A stretch of 64,000 nucleotides of DNA from Dasypus novemcinctus (lineage: Eukaryota; Chordata; Mammalia; Cingulata; Dasypodidae). Position numbers and translations under genes: made by a program. The notes beneath the pieces were generated by a model, which was not told the DNA's origin, made no database searches, and was given only the letters and a program-made list of their open reading frames with translations. The DNA lies in NCBI RefSeq assembly GCF_030445035.2, contig NC_080698.1:3851501-3915500 (forward strand). The letters are read 5' to 3'. Below, piece after piece: positions 1-10,064 of this stretch. The stretch's first letter is position 1; the number at the start of each line of letters is the position of its first letter.

Positions 1-400
1 GGGGCCAAAGCAAGGAGGGCCAATGGTGAGAACTGGGGGCGGGGCCAATAGTGAAAGCGGCCCCAAATTTGGAAAGGGCGCCAGGAGTGAAAGCAGCAGC
101 AAGCCCACCCAGCCCACCAGGGTGTAGAGAGCTTGGGAGCCGGGACTCAGAGCGGGAACCCCAGAACTTACTTAGACCTCTGGGACAGGCTGTAACCTCT
201 GAAGTACCCAGTCAGTGGGGAACAGGGAGGGACCCGCCTGCTACGTTTGGGGTATCAATGTCAGTGTTTCTTATTTGGCGGGTCGCCATTTTATCCAGGT
301 CGTGTGCCCGTTCTTGCAAGACCGTTAATAAATTTCTTTTCTCCTCCACAGTAGGGTGAGCTTTCGTTCTCTTCCAGGTGCAGCTTGCTTTCTAACACGG
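1..400 (+). other. Possible old LTR end
   Basis: The first 400 bases are moderately GC-rich. They end in an LTR-like arrangement with AATAAA at 327-332 followed by a T/C-rich stretch and CTCCACAG. No matching second copy is present in the window and no gene is recognised, so the LTR reading is tentative. Confidence 0.3.
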
Positions 401-1432
401 CTTCCGGCCGCGGAGGCTCCGCCTTCCTCCTGCAGGGGGGTCTCCAGTGGCACAGTCTTGTTTTAGAGCTTTGAGTCCACGCTCCTCCCCCACCCCCAGC
501 CATCTGCAGAGTCGACGGGCTGTGGAGCCACGCAGGCTCCAGAAGGGCAGGCGGGACCCAGGACACGGGCGCACCTGGCGCCAGCCCGTGTGGTCCACCT
601 GCTGTGGCCCTCCCCTGCGCTCCGCTCTGCCTCTGGCTGGTGACTTTCCAGGAAGACCCCGAGGAAGCACCCTAAAGGCTTCAGGTAGGCACCATCTCTG
701 TCTCTCTGGCCTTCCTCTTAGACCCGCCCCCCCCCCCCCAAATCAGGTGTCCCCTCTCACCCCATAGGCTAGCTCAGCTTCTGTGGGTGCTCCTGTCTGG
801 CCAGGAAGGAAACTCCAAGCTCCCCGACTCAGTCATCTGAGGCGTTTTGGTCCCCTTTCTGAGTAATTTGGGATTGGTGCCCTAGAGATGACCCCAAACT
901 GATGGTTTCTGAGATCAACCCTGGCACCATAATTCCTGAAATATTTGGGGGGAAAACCCTCGAAACTCTCCCAGGGCCGGACGGGGCGAGGTGTGTGCGA
1001 AGACAAGGCCAAACAGTAAAAGGCTGCGTCCTTGATGGCCACCCTCACCCAGGAGAGGTTGCAAAGCCTCGTTGAGGATGTAGGGGCAAGCTTTTCAGAG
1101 GGAGGTCTTTTCTGTACCTGTGAAAAGCCTCCAAGAGGAGGAGATGGAGCCTCAACCTGATGCCTCCCTGATCCAAGTGCACCCTTCGCTGCCCGCTTGT
1201 GATGCCGGAGCAGCCCCCCTCGCCAGCGGGCACAGCTGCGTGCATCAGGAGGCACGGACGGTGCACTTCTCGGGACCAGCTGGCGGCTTGCTGCCCTCCA
1301 GCTTCAGGCTGCCAGCGCTCCAGCGGAGGCCCGGGAAGGAGGTCTGCCGGCCGGGTTTGCCTGGCCTGGCCCAGGCTGGCTGCCTGCCGGCCTCAGCCCC
1401 TGACCGAGGGCCGGGAGCCGCCCTGCTGTCCC
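401..1432. other. GC-rich non-coding stretch
   Basis: No conserved protein domain, splice-consistent exon or known repeat is recognised. The open frames here overlap on both strands and look like chance products of base composition. A short C run occurs near 727-739. Confidence 0.4.
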
Positions 1433-1615
1433 GTGGGCTGCACCACATCCTCCTTGCCACGCCGTGGGCTGCGCCACATCCTGTCCACTGCGCCGTGGGC
1501 TGCACCATGTCCTGTCCACTGCACTGTGGGCTGCACCACGTCCTCCCCGCCACGCCGTGAGCTGCACCATGTCGTGTCCACTGCGCTGTGGGCTGCACCA
1601 TGTCTTCTCCGGTGA
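1433..1615 (+). repeat. 31-bp minisatellite, about 5.9 copies
   Basis: The unit begins GTGGGCTGCACCA and recurs every 31 bases (1433, 1464, 1495, 1526, 1557, 1588), with mostly transitions between copies and two alternating unit types (TCCTGTCCACTGC versus TCCTCCxxGCCACGC). Because 31 is not a multiple of three, the array stays open in several frames and generates repetitive but meaningless open frames. Confidence 0.9.
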
Positions 1616-2112
1616 AGGCCACGTCCTTGGGGAGGGCCCACCTCCCCTTCCCAGGCAGCTCCTTTCTGAGCAGCCTCCCTCTGTCCTAGGGTGCTCTTCA
1701 GCATTCTCTGCCCATAGTCAATGTAGTTAGCTCCCAGGACATTTAATACGTCTCTACACAAAGGTCCCCGTTCAGCCTGCTGTGTGGCTCCTGCCTCCGC
1801 CCGTCCTCTCCTGGGCCGTCAGGCTGCAAATGCAGTTTCTAGTCAACAGGACAATACCCTATTAGATCAAGGTTTTGGTAGCCTCAAAATCAATGGAAAA
1901 TACATGGGTTCTAATATTACTAGTAATTAAATGAAAGGAGACAGAACCAGTTTATTCAGCCAGAATCCGTATCCATGCATTTTGTACTTAGAATTGGTAT
2001 TAAGTCCCTGTGTGTTGTATTGGTGTGACATGAAATTTTCCAAAACTTTGGAGACTGAGGTTTCTGGAAAGATGAAGCAGACTCTCCCCTCTCCTTTAAT
2101 AGTGTCTGCATC
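1616..2112. other. Unclassified sequence before the first SINE
   Basis: About 500 bases with no recognised gene. They change from GC-rich to AT-rich around 1850, where the text begins to look like ordinary old intronic or intergenic sequence. Confidence 0.35.
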
Positions 2113-2127
2113 AAGAACAGATGAATA

Positions 2128-2510
2128 GGGAAGCGGACTTGGCCCAGTGGTTAGGGCGTCCGCCTACCACATAGGAGGTCCAAGGTTCACACCCCGGGCC
2201 TCCTTGACCCGTGTGGAGCTGGCCCATGCACAGTGCTGATGTGCGCAAGGAGTGCCCTGCCATGCAGGGGTGTCCCCGCGTAGGGCAGCCCCACAGGCAA
2301 GGAGTGCACCCCAGTAAGGAGAGCTGCCCATCGTGAAAGAAAGCGCAGCCTGCCCAGGAATGGCGCCGCACACACGGAGAGCTGACACAGCAAGATGATG
2401 CGACAAAAAGAAACACAGATTCCCAGTGCTGCTGATAAGGATAGAAGCAGTCACAGAAGAACATACAGCGAATGGACACAAATAAATAAAAAAATATATC
2501 TTTAAAAAAA
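2128..2510 (+). mobile_element. DAS-type tRNA-derived SINE
   Basis: A complete armadillo SINE: the head GGGAAGCGGACTTGGCCCAG holds an A box, the B-box region is GGTTCACACC, and the tail is AAATAAATAAAAA...A. It is flanked by the perfect 12-bp duplication AAGAACAGATGA at 2113-2124 and 2511-2522, which indicates a recent L1-mediated insertion. Confidence 0.95.
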
Positions 2511-2774
2511 AAGAACAGATGACTAGCAGAAAGCCTCCATCTTTTCAGACCTTAGGGCTGTTACTATTAGAAACCAGAGCTGTCAAATGGAAAAAGAATG
2601 GAAAAACAGAACCCGTCCATCTCTCAGGGTAAGGCACTCAGAAGAAGCAACTAGGCCTCTCGACTGATGCGGGCGAGTAGAAATAGGAGATGAGCCACAA
2701 ATGTGAGCCTCCTTAATTCAATAGTTAAAATTTCAAATAGTCCCATAAAAAGAGGAAAAAGAAAAAGGTGGAAC

Positions 2775-3010
2775 TAATTTTAATAACATTTTATTTAACC
2801 GAATGTATTAAACATATTGCCATTTCAGCAAATAATCGATATAAAGAGTATTCATGAGATACATTACATCCTTTTTTTTATACTAAGCTTTTGAAATCTG
2901 GTGTGCACTTTAACACTCGCAGCATTTCTCAGTTTGGACTAGTTGCCTTTCAAGTGCTCATTAGCCACATGTGGCTAGTGGCTACTGCAGTGGACAGTAC
3001 AGCTCTACAA
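2775..3010. mobile_element. MER5A-like hAT-Charlie fragment
   Basis: The segment contains the diagnostic stretch AGCCACATGTGGCTAGTGGC followed by TACTGCAGTGGACAGTACAG, preceded by TTTCAAGTGCTCATT. These are hallmarks of the non-autonomous MER5A hAT family found across placental mammals. It is old and diverged; exact ends need a repeat-library alignment. Confidence 0.65.
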
Positions 3011-4628
3011 CAAAGTGATTTGACCACATATATTCAATGGGAGGCAGTTTTAAAAAAAGGAACTGCATAAAAAAGATTAGACTTTATTCTGTAGTTTTAC
3101 TGATCATATTAATATTGTATTTAAAAACTATTTTCTTGTACTATCAGATACAATTAAAAATAATTAGTGATTATATTTTGTTAGGAGTCAAGATTTTCAG
3201 CATAAAAGAAAAAGGAAGTACAGTCACAGTTTCAAGAATTTAAATAGGAGCACTGTTGTGTTTGAATTAAAACTGTGACTACCATTCTCACCACCTGCCC
3301 ATACATGAAAAAAATTACGTATTTGTTCTAGTTCTATCCACTGCAATAGCCCAGGAGCAAAATCATTTCACGTTTCCCCCCCAAATACTTTTATTCTGCT
3401 GGAAGGCTTCTTGGAGAAATGGTGGGTTCAGTGTTTGGGATCATGGAGCATTTTTGTGGGTGTGTCTGCCAGAAAGCAAGGAAGCTTTCAAAGATTAATG
3501 TGATTATTTTAGAACAACCCAGGAGCCAACCTAAAAGACTCTTGCTGATCAGAGTTGTGGCAGTTTGAGCATCAAAAGGAGAATGAGGCTGTGGGCCATT
3601 GAACCCCGCTGAATCTGGAAGGAGGCGGAGCTCGCAGGACGCACAGGGAAAGCCCCTCCCTGTTGTTGCCAGGTGACTGGCCTGGGGGCTGGGCTTCACT
3701 CGTTGATTGGCATCATGAAGAATTCACAAACTGTTCCACGCAGTCTTTAGAAGGCATTTTCTTACTGAAAGGAAATATTAGTGGAATGAAACTCTAAGTT
3801 CTGACCTTGAGTCAGACAAAATTATGTGAAATATCTAAAATCTAACTGGACGTAATTTTAAGGGTCCTTCGGAGTTACGTGGTCCTATGAATATGAAGGA
3901 AGGCACAATTCCAGCCTGTCCATATGCCTTTAAATTAAATGCAAATGATTATTATGAAATATAAAATCCATAGGTCTCTAGAGTTAGGAGGATAGAGATA
4001 TTTACTTATCTTAAGAGTTCAAAATTCAGTTAACTTGGGTAGGAGCTGCGGACTTTTGGAGATAAAAATTAAGTAATATATTTTGAATCCAAGGAAGTGG
4101 GCTAGGTGATCTCTCCCCTGTTATGTATTTAAATATGTGTTTATTAACTTTTTTTTTCCTGGAGTATTTTTTTAACTTTCCCTAGAATATGCATGGGGAG
4201 GAGGGTTTCTGAGCATCCTTTCCAGCCCTCTAATTGTTTTCACAGATGAGCTATAGCCCAAGAAGGGAAGTAGCTGGTCTCCCAACTTTTACCTAAGAAG
4301 GAGATTTCAAGCCAAGCTTTTTTTTTTCCAGGCAATTCTTTATTGCTTCATGTTGCTTCAGAGATCTGGAGTATTTTAAGGTAAATCCCAGATGTCATAT
4401 TTCACCCAGTTATTCCCCTCTTGAAGAATCATTAGCCTAACAATCATATATAGAGTTCGGTGTTACCCGTTGGTATCTCAAACTAGATTTGTAGCCTCTC
4501 AGCCCAAGTGTCTGCTAGCTGTCTCCTTAGGTTGGCAAACATCTTTCAAGCTGGGATGCTTTAGAATACAGTATATTTACAAGAAGAGACTCATAATAGT
4601 AGTTTTCTGTGTGTTAAGAAGGGACTTC
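3011..4628. other. AT-rich unclassified sequence
   Basis: About 1.6 kb with no recognised gene or named repeat. Short A and T runs occur. The open frame near 3391-3699 on the minus strand has no domain I recognise and no coding context, so I do not call it. Confidence 0.35.
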
Positions 4629-5031
4629 GGGGAAGCAGATGTGGCTCAACTGACAGAGTGTCCACCTACCACATGGGAGGTTCAAACTCTGGGCCTCCTG
4701 ACCCATGTGGTGAGCTGGCCCATGCACTGTGCTGATGTGCATAAGGAGTGCCGTGCCACACAGGGGTGTCCCCCGCGTAGGGGAGGCCCACGCACAAGGA
4801 GTATGCCCTACAAGGAGAGCCGCCCCGTGCAAAAAAAGCGCAGCCCCCCCAGGAGTGGTGCTGCACACATGGAGAGCTGACGCTGCAAGATGACACAACA
4901 AAAAGAGACACAGATTCCCAGTGCTGCCGGATAATGCCAGCGGACACAGAAGAACACACAGCGAAGGGACACAAGAAAGCAGGCAATGGGAAGGGGAGAG
5001 AAATAAATAAAATAAATCTTTAAAAAAAAAA
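4629..5031 (+). mobile_element. DAS-type SINE (AAGCAGATGTGGCTC subtype)
   Basis: The head GGGGAAGCAGATGTGGCTCA with the tRNA-like A box starts the element. The body carries the GTGGTGAGCTGGCCCATGC motif, and the tail is GAAATAAATAAAATAAATCTTTA plus poly(A). A clear target-site duplication was not seen. Confidence 0.92.
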
Positions 5032-5404
5032 GTGCTTGGTGGGCCCTGGGGTCTCAGTTGACCAGTTTCGCACCGTGTGCCTGCCTTTGCAAGCCACTGG
5101 CAGTGCGGGAAGCGCCCGGCGCTGACCACCAGGGCAGGATGGCCCGAATTACCATATTCTCCCGCCGCCCGTAGGCGACCCCTACTGGAGGCCAGGTGCC
5201 ACCGCAGTTGAATGCTCTGGGAGTGCAGCCTCCCAGGGAAAAGGTGTCGGGTCTAGCCACAGACCCAGGCTCTCACTCGGGGACAGTTTTTACTACATAG
5301 GTGCAGATTAAAATCGCATGAAGCTCTGGTGTGGTAGAAGCAAGACTAAATAAACTGCAAGGAACAGACTCCAGGTGACCTGAAACCAAGGTGAACTCCA
5401 GAGG
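5032..5404. other. Short CpG-containing unclassified stretch
   Basis: No gene is recognised between the SINE and the minisatellite. Local CpG density is raised around 5100-5170 but there is no matching exon. Confidence 0.3.
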
Positions 5405-5655
5405 GAGGTTCCCCAGTCCACCACGTCGGTCCACCACGTCGCAGTCCACCACGTCGGTCCACCAGGTCTGTCCACCAGGTCGGTCAGTCCATCAGGTTGG
5501 TCCACCAGGTCGGTCAGTCCACCAGGTCGGTCAGTCCATCAGGTTGGTCCACCAGGTCTGTCCACCAGGTTGGTCAGTCCACCAGGTCGGTCCACCACGC
5601 CGGTCAGTCCACCATGCTGGTCCACCACGTTGGTCCACCACGTCAGTCCACCACT
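5405..5655 (+). repeat. 13/17-bp compound minisatellite (GTCCACCAGGTCG family)
   Basis: A 13-bp unit GTCCACCAGGTCG alternates with a 17-bp form that adds GTCA, across about 18 units. CACGTC/CAGGTC/CATCAGGTTG variants are arranged in blocks. The array remains open in all forward frames and produces a repetitive VHQVGPPGRS-like frame that is not a real protein. Confidence 0.92.
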
Positions 5656-7289
5656 TCCGGGCGCTCAGGCCGCGTTGGAGTCTCACCCAGCGGCAGGCCA
5701 GTCCTTTCACTCCAGTCTGAGGGCCTTCGCACTTACCTGGCGTTTCCTTCCTGACAAGTACTGGTGTGTGTCCTCGGTTCCTCGGAGCCACCCTCGATGC
5801 AGTACAGCACACACCTGTCCAGTGGGAGGCAGGGTCTGTCATAAGGAATTCCAGGAAAGAACCCAGGCAGAGAGGGCCCTCTGACGTCCTCTGGGCCTTC
5901 CCAAGGACTGGCCCTCTGGGGCTCTGGACCATCCTCTGGGGATACAAGGATGACGAGCCACAACGACATCAAAACGGATACGGAAGAAGATGAACCTGCG
6001 TTCCATTCAGAGACCACAAAGCCGTGGCCGTGTTAGCCTGGAAGGAAAGGGGGTCGCTCATGGCATTCAAGATGGACCAAGCAGAGGTCACGAAGAAGTT
6101 TCATAGCAGCGGGTGGAGATGCTGGGCTAATAGTCTCAGGACTGGCATGTCAAGGGGCGGGCTGTGGGACTCTTGAGCCCTCACCTTGCCCACCACTGGC
6201 ACTTGCTGCCGCCCCCAGGAAGGGGTTCCTTCCCCACCCCTGGCCACCACAACTCTCTCCTTCAATGCCTTTTGGCGGTGATGCATGACCATGCAAGAGT
6301 TGGTGTATACATCAGGCCTTAGCATCTTCCCTGAAGTGCTGTGATGGCTACATATGCCACCTTTGAGACACAATGGGCAAGATCCTATACAAATGTCCCC
6401 TGCCCTGAGAATACCTAATGCTGGACCCTGCCTGACATAGCCTGTGTGTTGTTCCACTGCTTTGGGATATAGAGAACTACTCACGTTTAGGAACAACTTA
6501 GCTTTATGTCCCTGTTCTAGCCTGAAATCTTGGAATTGGAATTTGTGAACTTGAGGGGCCCTATTGTAAATCCCCTTAGGGTTCTAGAAGAAGGTCTAAT
6601 GCAACTAGCGATGGCTACAGGGGCCCCACAAATAAGAGTCACCTCTTGCCTCTGGAAAGGAAGAATAAATGGCTCATGAACTCCTGACTGTGGCTCAAGG
6701 TGGATAGAAAAGGATACTTACAAAATTAAAGAGGTGTCCCAGGTACTCTGTTCCATAGAGAGGAATAACACTTCAGGTGGTTCAGCTACATCCTGCACAG
6801 AGGTGGACAAGTATTAAAATTTTAAAATTACAATTTGATTATCCTAATTGCAAGGTGCACTCTCCACATTTGCTATACCAATTAGGACTTGCTTGTCATG
6901 CTATATTAAACCTCCCTCCCAAGCCTTAATTCTCTGAGAAACCAAACAAATGATCCCCTGAGGGACAGGGAAACAAAGTCAAGACTGGAATTATTTGTAG
7001 TTTGGAAAGGCATGCTTCCAGCCCACTAAATATACACCATAGATGGCACAGCTATAAAAGGGAGGGTACAAAGGTGAGAGCAGCCCTCGTCACTATTCGT
7101 GCCATTTATTCCAAAAGTGAAGCTCTGAATTAGCAGATATCCTTGACATTTAATTCTAGGTACAGAAACTATGACCCTCCTTATATGTCTTCAACGTTTA
7201 TGGGGCATAAAGTATGACCTCTTTCAAAATGTGGATTCTCAGAACCCGCTTTCAAGTTCCCTTTTTGAAGTTTGCTGGTATAGGTTCAT
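5656..7289. other. Unclassified sequence, possible old repeat
   Basis: About 1.6 kb without a recognised gene. From about 6120 to 7010 the sequence is unusually even in composition and may be an eroded retroelement interior, but I could not place it in a family. Confidence 0.3.
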
Positions 7290-7936
7290 TGATCATGGGC
7301 CTAAATGTAAAACCTAAACTTATGAAACTTCTAGAAAAAACACAGGAAAAAAGCTTTGTAACCTTGGGGTAAGCAAAGCTTTCTTACATAAGACCCCAAA
7401 AGCACAGTCAATAAAAGAAAAAAACTTATTTGGACTTCATAAAAAAAAAAAATTTTTTTTTTCGGACTTCATCAAAATAAAGAATTTCTGCTTTTCAAAA
7501 GACACTGCTAGAAAAAATAAAACAAACAAAAAACAGAACAAAACAAAAAAAGGCACTGCTACATAGTACAAAGTATAAACCGTCATGTAAACTATAGACT
7601 TTGGTTAGTACAGAGCTTCAGTACTGGTTCATCAATTGTAACAAATGTACCACACTAAGTAAGATGTTAACAATACGGGAAACTGTGTGTAGGGGCTTAT
7701 ATGGGAATTCCCTATACTTTCAACATAATTTTTCTGTAAATGTAAATCTAAACCCTCTAAAATTAAAATTTATTATTAAAAACAGATACTGCTAACAAAT
7801 GAAAAACAAAATCACAAACTGGGAGAAAATATTTGCAAATCACATATCTGAGAAAGAACTTGTATCCAGAATGTATAAAGAACTCTCAAAACTCAGTAAG
7901 AAAACACACAACCTAATTTTTTTTAAAAAAGGCAAT
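7290..7936 (+). mobile_element. L1 ORF2 3' fragment plus 3'-UTR-like sequence, + strand
   Basis: Two stretches resemble the C-terminal part of L1 ORF2 (a broken LLEKTQEKSF...LG and, at 7799-7936, an ITNWEKIFANHISEKELVSRMYKEL-type segment). Between them, 7570-7790 matches a retroelement 3' end related to 29210-29420. The reading frame is broken by many stops. A SINE is inserted at its right end. Confidence 0.7.
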
Positions 7937-7950
7937 AAGATTACCACACC

Positions 7951-8364
7951 GGGAGGTGGACATGGCTCAAATGACAGAGCATCCGCCTATCATATGGAGG
8001 GTCCAGGGTTTGATCTCCAGGGCCTCCTGACCCGTGTGGTGAGCTGGCCCACGTGCAATGCTGACATGCGCAAGAGTGCCGTGCCATGCAGGGGTGTCTC
8101 CTGCATAGGGGAGCCCCATGCACAAGGAGTGTGCCCTGCAAGGAGAGCCGCCCTGTGTGAAAAAAGGGCTGCCCATCCAAGAGTGACACCACATACACGG
8201 AGAGCTGACACAGTAAGATGATGCAAGAAAAAGAGACACAGTTTCCCAGTGCTGCTGGATAATGCAAGTGGACACAGAAGAACACACAGCGAATGGACAC
8301 AGAAAGTAGACAGTAGTGGGGGGGGGGGCAGGAAGGGGAGAGGAAAAATAAATAAATAAATAAA
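7951..8364 (+). mobile_element. DAS-type SINE with TSD
   Basis: Head GGGAGGTGGACATGGCTCAA, full body and an AAATAAATAAATAAATA tail after a poly(G) stretch. The flanking duplication is AAGATTACCACAC (7937-7949) and AAGATTACTACAC (8365-8377), 12 of 13 matching. Confidence 0.94.
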
Positions 8365-8377
8365 AAGATTACTACAC

Positions 8378-9975
8378 AAAAATCAGTAGCATTTCTATAC
8401 ACTACTGATGAGCGATCTGAGGAGGAAGTCAGAAAAAAATCCCCTTTACAATAGAGACTAAAAGAATCAAATATTTAGGAATAAACTTAACCAAGGACAT
8501 AACAGACTTATATTCAGAAAACTACAAAACATTGCTAAAAGAAACCAAAGAAGACCTAAATAAAAAGCACATTCCAAATTCATGGACTGGAAGACTAAAT
8601 ATCGTTGTCAATTCTACCCAAATTTATTTACAGATTTAACACAATCCCAATAAAACTTTCAGCAGCCTTTTTAAAAAAAGAATTGAAAAGGCCAGTTGTT
8701 GAATTTATTTGGAAGGGTAAAAGGTCCAAATAGCCAAAATGATCTTTACAAAAAGAACGAAATTGGAAGATTCTTATTTCCTGACTTTAAAGAATATTAC
8801 TTAGCTACAGTGGTAAAAACAGCATGATACTGGCATAAAGGTAGATATGTTGACCAGTGAAATAGGATTGAGAGTTCAGAAACAGAGCCTCAAACTTATG
8901 GTAAAGTATTTTTGACAAGGCCATCAAGGCCACCAGGCTGGGATAGAACAGTCTATTCAACAATTGGTGCTGTAAGAACTGGATAGCCACATTCAAAAGA
9001 AAGAAAGAGGACCTCTATCTCACACTTTATACAAAAATTTACTCAAAATGGATCAAGGACCTAAATATAAAAGCTACAACCGTAAAACTCCTAGAAGAAA
9101 ATGTAGGGAAAAATCTTTAAGATCTTGTGGTAGGCAGTAGTTTCTTAAAACTTATACCCAAAGCATGAACAATGAAAGAAAAAAATAGATACATGGGACC
9201 TCCTCAAAATTAAATCATTTTGTGCTTCAAAGGACTTTGTCAAGAGGGTGAAAAGGCAGCACGCTCAATGGGAAAAAATATTTGGAAACCAAATCTGCTG
9301 TAAGTGTTTGATATCTATGTTACATAAAGAGCTCATACAACCCAACAATAAAAAGACAAGAAACCCAGTTAAGAAAATGGGCGAAGGACTTGAAAAGACA
9401 TTTTTCCAAAGAAGAAATACAAATGACCAAGAAGCACATGAAAAAATGTTCAGCATTATTAGTTATGAGGGAAATGCAGCTCAAAACTGCACTGGGTTTC
9501 ATTTCACATCTTATAGAATGACCATTACTAAAAAAACAGAAAACTGCAAGTGCTGGGAGGATGTGGAGAAATAGGAACCCTCCTTCCTGCTGGTGGGAAT
9601 GTAGAGTGGAGCAGCCTCTGTGGAAGACAGTTAGGTGGTTCTTCAAGAAGCCATTTGATCCAGCAGTCCCATTACTAGAATATATTCAGGAGAAATGGAA
9701 GCAAGGACACAAGTTGACAGTGCACACTGATGTTCATAGCAACATTATTCACAATTGCTAAAATATGGAAACAACACAAGTGGCCATCAGCTGATGAGGG
9801 GACAAACCAAATGTGGTACATACATACAATGGAATACTCTTCAAGTGTAAGAAGAAATGAAATCGGGGTGCATATGACAACGTGGGATGAAACTTGAGGA
9901 CATTATGCTGAGTGAAATAAGTCAGACAAAAGGAACTTTTATATGGTGTCCCTAATGTGAACTAAATACGATGAG
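8378..9975 (+). mobile_element. L1 ORF2 C-terminal half and 3' region, + strand
   Basis: The segment matches L1 ORF2 downstream of the reverse-transcriptase core: [10 protein letters not shown], a stretch around 8520-8640 describing the thumb/connection region, then [23 protein letters not shown] and KMGEGLEKTFFQRRNTNDQEAHEKM (9248-9450), and a final broken stretch to about 9760. Several stops and frameshifts make it a dead copy. Its 5' edge lies upstream, in ORF2 terms, of the fragment to its left. Confidence 0.85.
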
Positions 9976-10064
9976 TAAACTCACAGAGGCAAACTGTGGA
10001 GTATGGATTACTAGAAAATAGAAAGTGGGTTGAGAATGGGAGCTGAGGCTTAATGGATGTAGAG
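9976..10064. other. Junction between + strand and - strand L1 copies
   Basis: A short stretch at which the + strand L1 3' region meets the 3' end of the next, - strand L1. Nothing else is recognised. Confidence 0.4.
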
